A stretch of DNA of 64,000 nt from Mycobacterium barrassiae (GCF_025822765.1 NZ_JACKUK010000029.1:124001-188000); one strand, 5' to 3'. Numbered from the stretch's first letter, positions 41,383 through 51,434 are shown. The notes: a model not told the origin generated them from the sequence alone. Numbers and translations: made by a program.

Positions 41383-42060
41383 GTGACGCGCGCGGACCAG
41401 AATCGACCAACTGATTTCGCACGTTCAGACGGCATTCAGGTGCTGCGTCGCGCCGCTGCCGCCCTCGACGAGATTGCCGCCTCACCTGGGCAACTTCGGC
41501 TGGTCGACCTCGGCGCCCGGCTCGGCCTGGCCAAGTCGACGGTGCGCCGGCTGCTGGTCGGCCTGGTCGAGATCGGGTTCGCGTCCATCGACGAGGACGG
41601 CCGGATCAGCCTCGGCGAACGGCTGCTCGCGCTCGGCGGCGCCGACGACGCGAGCCTCACGATGCAGTTTCGGCCGACGCTCGACCGGCTGGCCCGTACG
41701 ACGGGCGAAACAGTGGATCTGTCCGTGCTACGCGGCCGACAGATGCTCTTCATCGATCAGGTCCAGTCCACCCATCGGCTGCGCGCGGTGTCGGCAGTGG
41801 GCATGCGGTTCCCGCTCGAGACGACGGCCAACGGCAAGGCTGCGCAGCAGCTGCTGGGTGATCCGACGGCGAATCTCAGCGGTATCGCGTTCGATCGCGA
41901 CGAGCACACCGCGGGTATCTCGGCGGCCGGGGTCGCCGTCAGGACGGTTGGCGGTCACATCGTCGCGATATCGGTGCCCGCGCCCAGCGAGCGGTTCAAC
42001 GCGAACGAGGCCCGGATCGTCGACGCGCTGCGCGAATCCGCCCAGGCGCTCGTCACCTGA
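41383..42060 (+). CDS. IclR-family transcriptional regulator
   Basis: A 225-residue regulator. The N-terminal winged helix is at about 20-75 (LVDLGARLGLAKSTVRRLLV, GFASIDEDGRISLG). The IclR effector domain is at about 85-225 (DRLARTTGETVDLSVLRGRQ; GMRFPLETTANGKAAQQLLG). IclR proteins control catabolic operons in response to aromatic or short-chain acids. GTG 41383 is chosen from the leaderless promoter and because the protein then begins 15 residues before the HTH. It is divergent from the flavin-oxidase/PhlG-like operon and most likely controls it through the inverted repeat at 41330-41368. Its end overlaps the convergent methyltransferase by 8 nt. Confidence 0.87.
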   Translation: MTRADQNRPTDFARSDGIQVLRRAAAALDEIAASPGQLRLVDLGARLGLAKSTVRRLLVGLVEIGFASIDEDGRISLGERLLALGGADDASLTMQFRPTLDRLARTTGETVDLSVLRGRQMLFIDQVQSTHRLRAVSAVGMRFPLETTANGKAAQQLLGDPTANLSGIAFDRDEHTAGISAAGVAVRTVGGHIVAISVPAPSERFNANEARIVDALRESAQALVT

Positions 42061-42736
42061 CCATGGCGACCGCGAAACCGTCCCAGCCCTTGGTGCCCAC
42101 GGTCTGGATCGCCGCGGTGTCCAGCCGTGGATGCGCGCCCATCATCTCCAACATGTCGCGCACAGCACGGGCCTGATGGTCGTCGGCCGCGGGATCGAGG
42201 ACTCGGCCGAAGCGAGCGATGTTGTCCACCACGATGATCGAGCCGGGGCGGCCCAGCTTGATCGCCCACTCGACGTATGCGACGTTGTTCTCCTTGTCGG
42301 CGTCGATGAACGCCAGGTCGAAGATCTCGCCGCGCTCGGCCAGGTTCGGCAAGGTGTCCAGTGCGGCGCCGACGATCACGTCGACGCGGTCCTCGACGCC
42401 GGCGCGCGCGAGGCTCTGGCGAGCCACTTCGGCGTGCTTCGGTTCGAACTCCAGTGTCACGACATGACCGCCGGCGCCGACGGCGCGGGCCAGGTTGATG
42501 GTGCTGTAGCCGGCCAGCGTGCCGATCTCCAGGATGCGGGTGGCATGCGTCGCCTTCGCAAGTAGATACAACAGCCTGCCGTGTTGTGCCGACACCTCGA
42601 TCGCTGGCATACCCGCCGCATCAGCCGCTGCCCGCGCCGCCGCCAGAGCGTCGTCCTCGGTATGCAGCAGTTGATTGAAGAGCTGATCAAGCTCCTTCGG
42701 GTCGGGCCCTTCCACACGGGACACGTTATCGGACAC
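42053..42736 (-). CDS. O-methyltransferase, Rv0187-like
   Basis: A 227-residue SAM-dependent methyltransferase of the catechol/caffeoyl-CoA type. Motifs are ILEIGTLAGYSTINLARAVG (SAM site), LEFEPKHAEVAR, FDLAFIDADKENNVAYVEWA with metal-binding Asp, and VVDNIARFG. The C-terminus TVGTKGWDGFAVAMVR is near-identical to Rv0187. It methylates a catechol-like hydroxyl with Mg2+. GTG 42736 overlaps the preceding stop by 11 nt; ATG 42748 is an alternative. It belongs to the minus-strand gene string that starts at 43966. Confidence 0.85.
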   Translation of the reverse strand: MSDNVSRVEGPDPKELDQLFNQLLHTEDDALAAARAAADAAGMPAIEVSAQHGRLLYLLAKATHATRILEIGTLAGYSTINLARAVGAGGHVVTLEFEPKHAEVARQSLARAGVEDRVDVIVGAALDTLPNLAERGEIFDLAFIDADKENNVAYVEWAIKLGRPGSIIVVDNIARFGRVLDPAADDHQARAVRDMLEMMGAHPRLDTAAIQTVGTKGWDGFAVAMVR

Positions 42737-43220
42737 CCTCTTTCGCATAGACCACCCGCAACACATGGCCGACCTCCGGGCCCATTACCGCTCCCGCCAG
42801 TTCACAGAACGTGGCGATGAACTGGGGCCCGTGCGGCGGCTCGGCGGTGCACAGGTGGTGGGCGATCTCGTGGAGTACGACCAGCTCGCGTAACGCCCAG
42901 GTGGTGCGGCCTTCCGGCACGGCGATGACCGCGCCGTCGTCGTCGCGTTCGTAGTGCGCTGCGGTGACCCCGCGCCTGGCACGCACGGTCAGCGGTCCCC
43001 TACCGGGCCACGACTCGCGGACCACCGCCATCCCAAGCACGTCGTCGACGTAGCGCTGCACCGACTCCATCGATGCGAAGCGGCCCTCCGGCGGCAGCGT
43101 CAGCTGTGTGCCGAAGAAGTCGACCATCCGGTTGCCGTGCTCGGCGGCCCGGTCGAACAGCGTGCGGACGAATTCCTCTGCAGCGTAGACCTTCGACCGC
43201 TGGGTGTCCCTGGCGGTCAC
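42726..43220 (-). CDS. Putative zinc metallohydrolase, Rv0185-like (TIGR04338-type)
   Basis: A 164-residue cytoplasmic protein. The zinc motif HEIAHH (His117, Glu118, His121) and a downstream His130 (EPPHGPQF) fit a minimal SprT-like metallopeptidase. This actinobacterial family is short and uncharacterised. GTG 43220 overlaps the stop of the DUF2786 gene (GTGA). Constant coupling to the DUF2786 protein here suggests the two work together. Confidence 0.78.
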   Translation of the reverse strand: MTARDTQRSKVYAAEEFVRTLFDRAAEHGNRMVDFFGTQLTLPPEGRFASMESVQRYVDDVLGMAVVRESWPGRGPLTVRARRGVTAAHYERDDDGAVIAVPEGRTTWALRELVVLHEIAHHLCTAEPPHGPQFIATFCELAGAVMGPEVGHVLRVVYAKEGVR

Positions 43221-43966
43221 CGCTCCACGGCCGCGCGCGCACCGCCCAGCTCGGGGCTGGTGCCCAGCCGGGCCTTTCGTCCGGCGCGATCGCCCGCGCG
43301 CCGCGCCGCGGACGAGTACCCCGCCGTCGCACTGGTGGCCCGCCACGTGCCCCGGGCTTCTGAGGTCTGCCGGTAGAAGTCCTTGAGCTCGATGTCCTTG
43401 TTCCGCAACGCGATAGCGGTGCCCGGTCTGCTGTCGCGCCCGTTGGTGGCCTCCCGCTGCGCCTCCTCGCGCGCCTCGGCCAGCCGCTTGCCGATACGTG
43501 CGCCGAACGCGAGCTGGAAGTTGATGCGTGCGGTGATGGTGGGCGTCGGACGGTGCGCGCCCGACGCGATGTAGGCCTCCGATGCCCGCACCATCTGCGT
43601 GACCAGACTGGCGTAGAGCGCATGGCTGGCATCGATGTCCTCACCGAACCCGTAGGCGTAGACGAAGGTCGAGTTCGACGCGACGTCGCACTTCACATCG
43701 TTGGCCATAGCGATCACCGTGAACAGCTGCACGTAGGTGCGCAGCCCGCGCGTCCCCGCGTTGCCGATCGTGATGGTGCGCTGCACCGGTGTCTGCGCCT
43801 TGGTGCGGTTGGACGAATGCGACCGCGCGACCGCCAGGTCGATCGATGTCGCCGTCGCCAGCCGCTGCGCGGTCGCCATGAACGCATCGGCCTCGTGTGT
43901 GTTGTCGGTCCCCTCCGCCTGCCGGAGCAGCGCGGCGATGCGCGCCAGCATCTTGTCGTCAGTCAT
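43217..43966 (-). CDS. DUF2786 protein, Rv0184-like
   Basis: A 249-residue protein. The N-terminal DUF2786 (KMLARIAALLRQAEGTDNTH, EADAFMATAQRLA) is a helical module found in phage and bacterial proteins. The middle has RTYVQLFTVIAMANDV and the C-terminal 60 residues are basic (RRAGDRAGRKARLG), perhaps for nucleic-acid binding. Length equals that of Rv0184. The function is unknown. The gene is 51 nt past the start-side end of the lipoprotein gene and couples to the metallohydrolase. Confidence 0.78.
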   Translation of the reverse strand: MTDDKMLARIAALLRQAEGTDNTHEADAFMATAQRLATATSIDLAVARSHSSNRTKAQTPVQRTITIGNAGTRGLRTYVQLFTVIAMANDVKCDVASNSTFVYAYGFGEDIDASHALYASLVTQMVRASEAYIASGAHRPTPTITARINFQLAFGARIGKRLAEAREEAQREATNGRDSRPGTAIALRNKDIELKDFYRQTSEARGTWRATSATAGYSSAARRAGDRAGRKARLGTSPELGGARAAVER

Positions 43967-44017
43967 CCGCGATTCCCCACCGCTGTTCGCGAGTCAGTCA
44001 TGGGCGCCAGATTAGGA

Positions 44018-45907
<1,890 letters not shown>

Positions 45908-45914
45908 CGGCGAG

Positions 45915-46898
45915 ATGACAGTCCTGGCTCACAATCTCGACGACGGCAGCGCCGAGGACGCGTTCCTGGCGGATGCCCAGCGATATCGCCGGGAGCTGCT
46001 CGCACACTGCTATCGGATGACCGGGTCCCTGCACGACGCCGAGGATCTGGTGCAGGAAACGTACCTGCGGGCGTGGAAGTCGTATAAGGGGTTCCAGGGC
46101 AAATCGTCGGTCCGCACGTGGCTGTACCGGATCGCGACGAATACGTGCCTGACGGCGTTGGACAACCGCCAGCGGCGACCGCTGCCGACCGGCCTCGGTG
46201 CGCCCAGCTCGGACCCGGTCGACGACATCGTCGCGCGCGAGGAAGTGCCGTGGCTGGAGCCCATCCCCGACGATTCGACCGACCCGTCCGACATCGTCGG
46301 TTCGCGCGAATCGGTGCGGCTCGCGTTCGTCGCAGCGATACAGCACCTGTCCCCCCGGCAACGCGCGGTGCTCGTGTTGCGCGAGGTACTGCAGTGGAAG
46401 GCCGCTGAGGTAGCCGACGCGATCGGCTCATCGACGGCCGCGGTCAACAGCCTGCTGCAGCGGGCACGGGCGCAACTCGACGCCATCAACCCCAGCGAGG
46501 ACGACCGTCTCGAGGCGCCGGAGTCGGATGAGGCCAAGGATCTGCTGACGCGGTACATCGCCGCGTTCGAGAACTACGACATGGACAAGCTCGTCGAGCT
46601 GTTCACCGAGGACGCGGTGTGGGAGATGCCGCCGTTCGACGGCTGGTACCAGGGCCCGCAGAACATCGTCCTGCTGTCGAAGACGCACTGCCCGGCCGAG
46701 GGGCCAGGGGATATGCGGTTCATCCCCACGGTCGCCAACGGCCAGCCCGCGGGCGCGATGTACATGCGCAACCGCGAGACCGGTGTCCACGAGCCCTTTC
46801 AGATGCATGTGCTGGCCGTGACCCCCGACGGCATCTCCCACGTCGTCGCGTTCCACATGACGTCGTTCGCGAAGTGGGGCCTGCCCGACACGCTCTAA
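45915..46898 (+). CDS. sigG: ECF sigma factor SigG with SnoaL-like C-terminal domain
   Basis: A 327-residue sigma factor. Region 2 is at about 25-90 (HCYRMTGSLHDAEDLVQETY, then SSVRTWLYRIATNTCLTAL). Region 4 is at about 140-195 (LSPRQRAVLVLREVLQWKAA; SSTAAVNSLLQRARAQL). Residues about 210-327 form an SnoaL/NTF2-like domain (ENYDMDKLVELFTEDAVWEM), the arrangement of SigG-type ECFs that lack a classical anti-sigma. ATG 45915 fits the leaderless damage-inducible promoter. In M. tuberculosis sigG (Rv0182c) is induced by DNA damage. The pirin gene further on matches Rv0181c, but here a MarR gene on the other strand is inserted between them. Confidence 0.92.
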   Translation: MTVLAHNLDDGSAEDAFLADAQRYRRELLAHCYRMTGSLHDAEDLVQETYLRAWKSYKGFQGKSSVRTWLYRIATNTCLTALDNRQRRPLPTGLGAPSSDPVDDIVAREEVPWLEPIPDDSTDPSDIVGSRESVRLAFVAAIQHLSPRQRAVLVLREVLQWKAAEVADAIGSSTAAVNSLLQRARAQLDAINPSEDDRLEAPESDEAKDLLTRYIAAFENYDMDKLVELFTEDAVWEMPPFDGWYQGPQNIVLLSKTHCPAEGPGDMRFIPTVANGQPAGAMYMRNRETGVHEPFQMHVLAVTPDGISHVVAFHMTSFAKWGLPDTL

Positions 46899-46908
46899 GT
46901 CGACGCGC

Positions 46909-47346
46909 TCATCGGGCCAGCCGCTCGGCGACCTGCCGCGCCATCACGCCGAACGCCCGCAGTTGTTCAGCCGGCATGCCGTCGAACAGGGCGCTGCGCA
47001 CCAACTCGACATGTCCCGGCGCGGCCAATTCCAGGGCAGCACGACCGCCGTCGGTGATCTCGACGGTGGCGCCGCGCCGGTCGTCGTCACTTCCCTGCCG
47101 TTCCACGAGGCCGCGCCCGCGCATACGTCGCAGTTGATGCGACAGCCGGCTCTGTTCCCAGGCCAGCACCTCGCCGAGTTCGTTGATCCGCAGCGGCCCG
47201 CGCTCGGTCAAGGCGACCAGGACGTCGTAGTCCGCCAGCGAGAGCTCACAGTCCTGCTGGAGCTGACGGTGCATCGCCGTCTGCAGCCGGCTGGTCATGG
47301 CCAGATAGTTGCGCCAGATCTGCTGCTGTTCGTCGGTCAACCACAC
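46909..47346 (-). CDS. MarR-family regulator
   Basis: A 145-residue winged-helix regulator. The recognition region is RINELGEVLAWEQSRLSHQL, with RMRGRGLVERQGSDDDRRGA forming the wing. The first 30 residues (LTDEQQQIWRNYLAMTSRLQ) are the dimer helix. MarR proteins respond to phenols, oxidants or other small ligands. Start is GTG 47346. The gene is divergent from the pirin gene with 76 nt between starts and converges on sigG with 10 nt between stops. Control of the pirin operon is the simplest inference. Confidence 0.88.
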   Translation of the reverse strand: MWLTDEQQQIWRNYLAMTSRLQTAMHRQLQQDCELSLADYDVLVALTERGPLRINELGEVLAWEQSRLSHQLRRMRGRGLVERQGSDDDRRGATVEITDGGRAALELAAPGHVELVRSALFDGMPAEQLRAFGVMARQVAERLAR

Positions 47347-47370
47347 GGAATATATGACACATCATGCAAG

Positions 47371-47399
47371 TTGTCCTGTCCAGTGGCCGCCCCTAGGCT
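47371..47399 (+). promoter_or_regulatory. Promoter of the pirin gene
   Basis: -35 TTGTCC (47371-47376), 17-nt spacer, -10 TAGGCT (47394-47399). TGTC at 47372-47375 mirrors GACA at 47356-47359, so a MarR site may overlap the -35; that part is weak. Confidence 0.5.
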
Positions 47400-47422
47400 G
47401 GGCCCCGAGCGAGAGGATCGCG

Positions 47423-48184
47423 ATGACCGCCCCGACAGTAGACATCCGCCGCGCCGACGACCGCGCGAAGACCAGGATCGACTGGCTCGACTCCAAGCAC
47501 TCCTTCTCGTTCGGCAGCCACTACGACCCCGACAACACCCACCACGGCCTGCTCCTGGTCAACAACGACGACATCGTGAAACCGGGCACGGGATTCGAGA
47601 CGCACCCGCACCGTGACATGGAGATCGTCACCTGGGTGCTACGGGGATCGCTCGTTCACCAGGACTCGACAGGGAACTCCGGCGTGATCTATCCCGGCCT
47701 GGCTCAACGGATGTCAGCGGGGCGGGGAATCCTGCATTCCGAGAAGAACGACTCCTGGACGTTGACGGGCGGGCAATCGCACACGGAGCCCGTACATTTC
47801 GTGCAGATGTGGGTGATCCCCGACGAGTCCGGCATCGATCCCGGTTACCAGCAGCTCGAGATCGATGACGAACTGCTGCGCGGCGGCCTGGTGACCATCG
47901 CCTCCGGAATCCCCGCACACCGCGATCAGGCCGCGATCAGCATCCGCAACAGAAGCGCGGCACTGCACGGCGCGCGCCTGCAGGCGGGCGAGAGCGTCGA
48001 ATTACCCTCCGCGCCATACCTACACCTGTTCGTGCCCCGCGGTGAGGTGATGCTCGAGGGCGCGGGCACGCTGCACGAGGGTGACGCGGTGCGGTTCACC
48101 GCTTCCGGCGGCCAACGCGTCACCGCCAGCGCACCCGCTGAGATATTGGTCTGGGAGATGCATGCGGGTTTGGCTGCGGCGTAA
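47423..48184 (+). CDS. Pirin-family protein, Rv0181c-like
   Basis: A 253-residue bicupin. The N-terminal cupin has the metal set in FETHPHRDMEIVTWVLRG and ILHSEKN, as in pirins that bind Fe and can act as quercetinase. The C-terminal cupin has LFVPRGEVMLEGAG. ATG 47423 has GAGAGG 6-11 nt upstream. It is driven by the promoter at 47371-47399. The 3' end overlaps the following lipoprotein gene by 23 nt. Its association with sigG is conserved in mycobacteria; the role is unsettled. Confidence 0.87.
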   Translation: MTAPTVDIRRADDRAKTRIDWLDSKHSFSFGSHYDPDNTHHGLLLVNNDDIVKPGTGFETHPHRDMEIVTWVLRGSLVHQDSTGNSGVIYPGLAQRMSAGRGILHSEKNDSWTLTGGQSHTEPVHFVQMWVIPDESGIDPGYQQLEIDDELLRGGLVTIASGIPAHRDQAAISIRNRSAALHGARLQAGESVELPSAPYLHLFVPRGEVMLEGAGTLHEGDAVRFTASGGQRVTASAPAEILVWEMHAGLAAA

Positions 48185-49469
48185 TCGGATTGGGGCTTGC
48201 CTCGCCAGTGTGGCACTGCTTGCGGCGTGCTCGACAGCTCCGGATCCCCAGAGCACAAGCCCTGAACCGCCGCCGTCCGCCGGCCCGACCACCGCTTCCG
48301 CCCAAGGCCTGTCCCCGGTGCCCGTGCAGGTGCCCCCCGACATGGCGCAGGGGCCATTCGATGAGCCGCGGCAAGCGCTCGTGCCGCAGGGTTGGACGAT
48401 GTCGGTGTGGGCTCGGATGCCGAAACCCAGGTTCGCGGCGTGGGCACCCGACGGCGTACTGCTGATCTCCGTACCGAGCACCGGTGAGGTCGTCGCGTTG
48501 CGCCCGACTGACGACGGGCCGACACGATCGGTGCTCCTCAAAGGACTCGACCAGCCGCATGGCATGGCGTTCGCGGGTGACACCTTGTACGTCGCGGAAA
48601 GCGATCAGATCGATGTCTACGACTACATCGACGGCGCCGCGGTCAACGGGCGGACCGTAATGGCCGGACTCCCCGACGCCGACAGCCAGGACCTTCGCGG
48701 CAGCTATCACCATGCGCTCAAGAGTGTCGTCGTCGGCGAGGACGGCGCGGTGTACTTCTCGATCGGGTCCAGGGGGAACATCACGGCCGATGACCGCGAC
48801 GCAGACCCGCCGCGCGCGACAATCATGCGAATTCCTCCAGGCGGCGGACCTGCTGAAGCGTTCGCGACCGGCGTCCGCAACGGCACGGGGCTGGCGATCG
48901 CGCCCGACGGGTCGGTGTGGACGGCGGTCAACAACCGCGACAACGTCGCCAATCCTGAGACCGGTGAGGTGGACCCCGAGTACGTCGACGAGCATCCGCC
49001 GGAATCAGTCGCCCGCCTGACCCCGGGCCGTGAATTGGGGTGGCCCTACTGCAATCCCGACGGCGGGCCGGCGAATATGCCGTTGATCCGCGACGTGCAG
49101 ACGAACGCCGACGGCAGCCGGATGGACTGCGAGTCGCTGCCGCCCATCGAACAGAGCCTGGGTGCGCACGCAGCGCCCCTGGGGATGAGTTTCACCGAAG
49201 GCGTCCTGCCGGAGCCGTATGCCAGCGGGGCGCTCATCGGCGTGCACGGGTCCTGGAACAGGGAACCGCCCCGTGAGCCCGAAGTGGCCTTCTTCGCCTG
49301 GCGCGATGGTGAATTGGGCAACCAGCAGACGCTCGTTGGCGGCTTTCAGTCCGCCGACGGCTCACGGTGGGGCCGGCCGGTGGCCGCGGCCACGGGACCG
49401 GACGGCGCGGTGTACATCACCGACGACTACGCCGACGCCGTCTACCGGCTGGCCCCGCCGCCGCGCTAA
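48162..49469 (+). CDS. Sugar (sorbosone/glucose) dehydrogenase-like lipoprotein
   Basis: A 435-residue exported protein. The lipobox LLAAC gives Cys23. A Ser/Pro linker to about residue 50 precedes a six-bladed beta-propeller of the PQQ-dependent sugar dehydrogenase/L-sorbosone dehydrogenase type, with blade motifs DQPHGMAFAGDTLYVAE, GNGTGLAIAPDGSVW-like repeats, GRELGWPYCNPDG and GPDGAVYITDDYADAVYRL. PQQ use is not certain. ATG 48162 lies inside the pirin gene in another frame (23-nt overlap). Its TAA overlaps the TAG of the convergent small membrane protein gene. Confidence 0.82.
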   Translation: MRVWLRRNRIGACLASVALLAACSTAPDPQSTSPEPPPSAGPTTASAQGLSPVPVQVPPDMAQGPFDEPRQALVPQGWTMSVWARMPKPRFAAWAPDGVLLISVPSTGEVVALRPTDDGPTRSVLLKGLDQPHGMAFAGDTLYVAESDQIDVYDYIDGAAVNGRTVMAGLPDADSQDLRGSYHHALKSVVVGEDGAVYFSIGSRGNITADDRDADPPRATIMRIPPGGGPAEAFATGVRNGTGLAIAPDGSVWTAVNNRDNVANPETGEVDPEYVDEHPPESVARLTPGRELGWPYCNPDGGPANMPLIRDVQTNADGSRMDCESLPPIEQSLGAHAAPLGMSFTEGVLPEPYASGALIGVHGSWNREPPREPEVAFFAWRDGELGNQQTLVGGFQSADGSRWGRPVAAATGPDGAVYITDDYADAVYRLAPPPR

Positions 49470-49744
49470 CGGACCGAGTGGTCCCGCTTCCCGGTGATGC
49501 CGACGTAAATGGCGATCAGCACGATCGCGATGACGACACCGACGAGGAACGGGATGAACTCCCACCCACCGTTCGAGTTCGAGTAGCCGAGCTGGTAGGT
49601 CAGCCAGGTCCCGAGGAATGACCCGATAGCGCCGAGCACGATCGTCATGATCACGCCGATCGCCTGCTTGCCCGGCATGATGAGGCGAGCGAGTGCTCCC
49701 ACGATCAAGCCGACCACGATCGCGCTGAGAATGGTGCCGATCAT
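49466..49744 (-). CDS. GlsB/YeaQ/YmgE family small membrane protein
   Basis: A 92-residue protein with three transmembrane helices: IGTILSAIVVGLIVGALARL, IGVIMTIVLGAIGSFLGTWL and FLVGVVIAIVLIAIYVGI. The LIMPGKQAIG loop and GSFLGTWL are the family signature (transglycosylase-associated/stress-response membrane proteins). Its function is unknown. ATG 49744 overlaps the SRPBCC gene stop by 4 nt (ATGA). Confidence 0.87.
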   Translation of the reverse strand: MIGTILSAIVVGLIVGALARLIMPGKQAIGVIMTIVLGAIGSFLGTWLTYQLGYSNSNGGWEFIPFLVGVVIAIVLIAIYVGITGKRDHSVR

Positions 49745-50190
49745 CTTTTCTCCTCTATAGGTAGCCGGTTGAGTACCGACGTCAACTGTTTCTCTGTGTC
49801 ATTGGCCAGCTTTTCGAAGGCCAGCTTCATGACCGGGCTGAAAAGTGATAGCCACCCGTGCATTTCGAGCTCGTTGCGATAGGTGATCACCGAACCCGTG
49901 TTGGCGGCGTCGATGTAGATCCGCTCGACCGACGTCGCCGACTTGTTCTTTCCGACGAACACGATGGTGCTGTCGGACAGGCTGTCCAGGGTGTAGGTCA
50001 GTTCGGTTGTCACGCCGAAGATCCGCGAGACGTTGCGCCAGGATGCGCCTTGTTGGATGGCGCCGCTGTCGGTGCGAGTGCAGATCTGTGTGCCCGGATC
50101 CCACTCGACGGCGTTGGCGAAATCCTTGAGGTAGCCGATGACCTGATGCGGCGGGGGGCTGACCGAAAACGTGCGCGACACGGTGGGCAT
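49741..50190 (-). CDS. SRPBCC (START-like) family protein
   Basis: A 149-residue helix-grip protein: SRTFSVSPPPHQVIGYLKDF (N-terminal strand and helix), EWDPGTQICTRTDSG, and the long C-terminal helix FSPVMKLAFEKLANDTEKQL. Such proteins bind a hydrophobic ligand in a cavity and have no fixed catalytic motif. It is translationally coupled to the GlsB-type membrane protein and divergent from the phosphodiester glycosidase gene. A role in lipid binding or stress is plausible but unproven. Confidence 0.83.
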   Translation of the reverse strand: MPTVSRTFSVSPPPHQVIGYLKDFANAVEWDPGTQICTRTDSGAIQQGASWRNVSRIFGVTTELTYTLDSLSDSTIVFVGKNKSATSVERIYIDAANTGSVITYRNELEMHGWLSLFSPVMKLAFEKLANDTEKQLTSVLNRLPIEEKR

Positions 50191-50295
50191 GCGGTGCGGT
50201 TACCCGCTTCGCGCGGATATAACCCGCGGGCTCTCGGGGTTGCCGACGGCGTGATCGTCGGTCGAAATCCGATCGTGATCGACTTGTTACGAAAG

Positions 50296-50323
50296 TTGAC
50301 AGGGTTGCTGGCGAGGTTAATGT
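50296..50323 (+). promoter_or_regulatory. Strong promoter of the phosphodiester-glycosidase-like gene
   Basis: -35 TTGACA (50296-50301), 16-nt spacer, -10 TAATGT (50318-50323). The start of transcription near 50330 is followed by GAAGGGG at 50343-50349 and TTG at 50355. The GTG at 50322 lies within the -10 and so cannot be the start codon. Confidence 0.65.
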
Positions 50324-50354
50324 GATCTCAGTTAGCTGTCTTGAAGGGGCCACA

Positions 50355-51434
50355 TTGTCCAGTCCAGTGACGATATTTCGGCGCTTCGCGGCATGGGTCG
50401 CCGCGCTGATGTCGTTCGCTGCGTTGTCGACGACAGCCGCCCCGAACGCCGGCGCCGCGAGCGGCCGGGATCTGCTCGCCGGCGCCATCGCGAACACCCG
50501 CGGTTCGTACCTCGTCTACAACTTCGGCGGCGGCCATCCCGCGCCGATGCTCAACGCGGGCGGCAAGTGGTACGAGATGAGCAACGGCGGTCGGCTGATG
50601 ATCATCAAGTCGGCGTCACAGCGGCTCGCCCCGCGACTGCTTGTCGATTCGCACCGCGGATATCAGTCCCGCTGCGAACGCGATCCGCGCGCACGTACCC
50701 GCGAGGGACTGCTACAGGCGTCCGAGATCTTCTCCCCACTGCAGGCTTGGCAGGCGTTGGGTCAGCCGACCATCGCCATCAACGCGAACTTCTTCGATAT
50801 CCGGCCCCAGAAGGGTGGCTCATGGAAGTCGACCGGCTGCAGCTCGCCGCTGGGGGCCTACGTCGACAACACCCGCGGACAGGGCCGCGCCAACACCGTG
50901 GTGACGGGCACCCTCGCGTACGCGGGCAAGCAGGGCCTGTCGGGCGGCAACGAACACTGGAAAGCGTTGTCCACCATGATCCTTCCTGTCGCCGGGGCGC
51001 CGTTCGTGCTACCTCCGAAGAGTCCCGACGACTACGACGCCGCCTCCCCCGTCATTCAGGACCTCATCGACAAGGGCACTCGATTCGTCGCCGTCGCTGG
51101 CATCGGGTTGTTGTCGCCGGGCGATACCGGTCAGCTCAACGACGGCGGTCCGAGCGCTGCGCGCACCGCCCTCGCATATAGCAGGGGCAAGGACGAGATG
51201 TACGTCTTCCAGGGCGGCAGCTACACGCCGGATCAGATCCAGGATCTGTTCCGCGGCCTCGGTAGCGATACGGCCGTGCTGCTCGACGGCGGGGGTTCGT
51301 CGTCAATCGTCCTGCGCCGCGACACCGGCGGAATGTGGGCGGGTGCCGGTGTGCCGGACGGTAACTGCGACACACGTCAGGTGTTGTGCGACTCCCGTGA
51401 GCGCGCGTTGCCGAGCTGGCTGGCGTTCAACTAG
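50355..51434 (+). CDS. Exported phosphodiester glycosidase-like protein (NAGPA/DUF2233)
   Basis: A 359-residue exported protein. The signal peptide spans about residues 5-38 (FAAWVAALMSFAALSTTAAP; cleavage near AGAAS). The catalytic domain has PTIAINANFFDI, a central region with two Cys, and the hallmark DTAVLLDGGGSSSIVLRR near residue 315, as in the enzymes that remove GlcNAc from phosphodiesters. TTG 50355 is chosen from the promoter and the GAAGGGG ribosome site 5 nt upstream; GTG 50367 is less likely. Substrate may be a cell-wall or teichoic-type glycosyl phosphate. Its stop shares CTAG (51431-51434) with the convergent gene. Confidence 0.8.
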   Translation: MSSPVTIFRRFAAWVAALMSFAALSTTAAPNAGAASGRDLLAGAIANTRGSYLVYNFGGGHPAPMLNAGGKWYEMSNGGRLMIIKSASQRLAPRLLVDSHRGYQSRCERDPRARTREGLLQASEIFSPLQAWQALGQPTIAINANFFDIRPQKGGSWKSTGCSSPLGAYVDNTRGQGRANTVVTGTLAYAGKQGLSGGNEHWKALSTMILPVAGAPFVLPPKSPDDYDAASPVIQDLIDKGTRFVAVAGIGLLSPGDTGQLNDGGPSAARTALAYSRGKDEMYVFQGGSYTPDQIQDLFRGLGSDTAVLLDGGGSSSIVLRRDTGGMWAGAGVPDGNCDTRQVLCDSRERALPSWLAFN

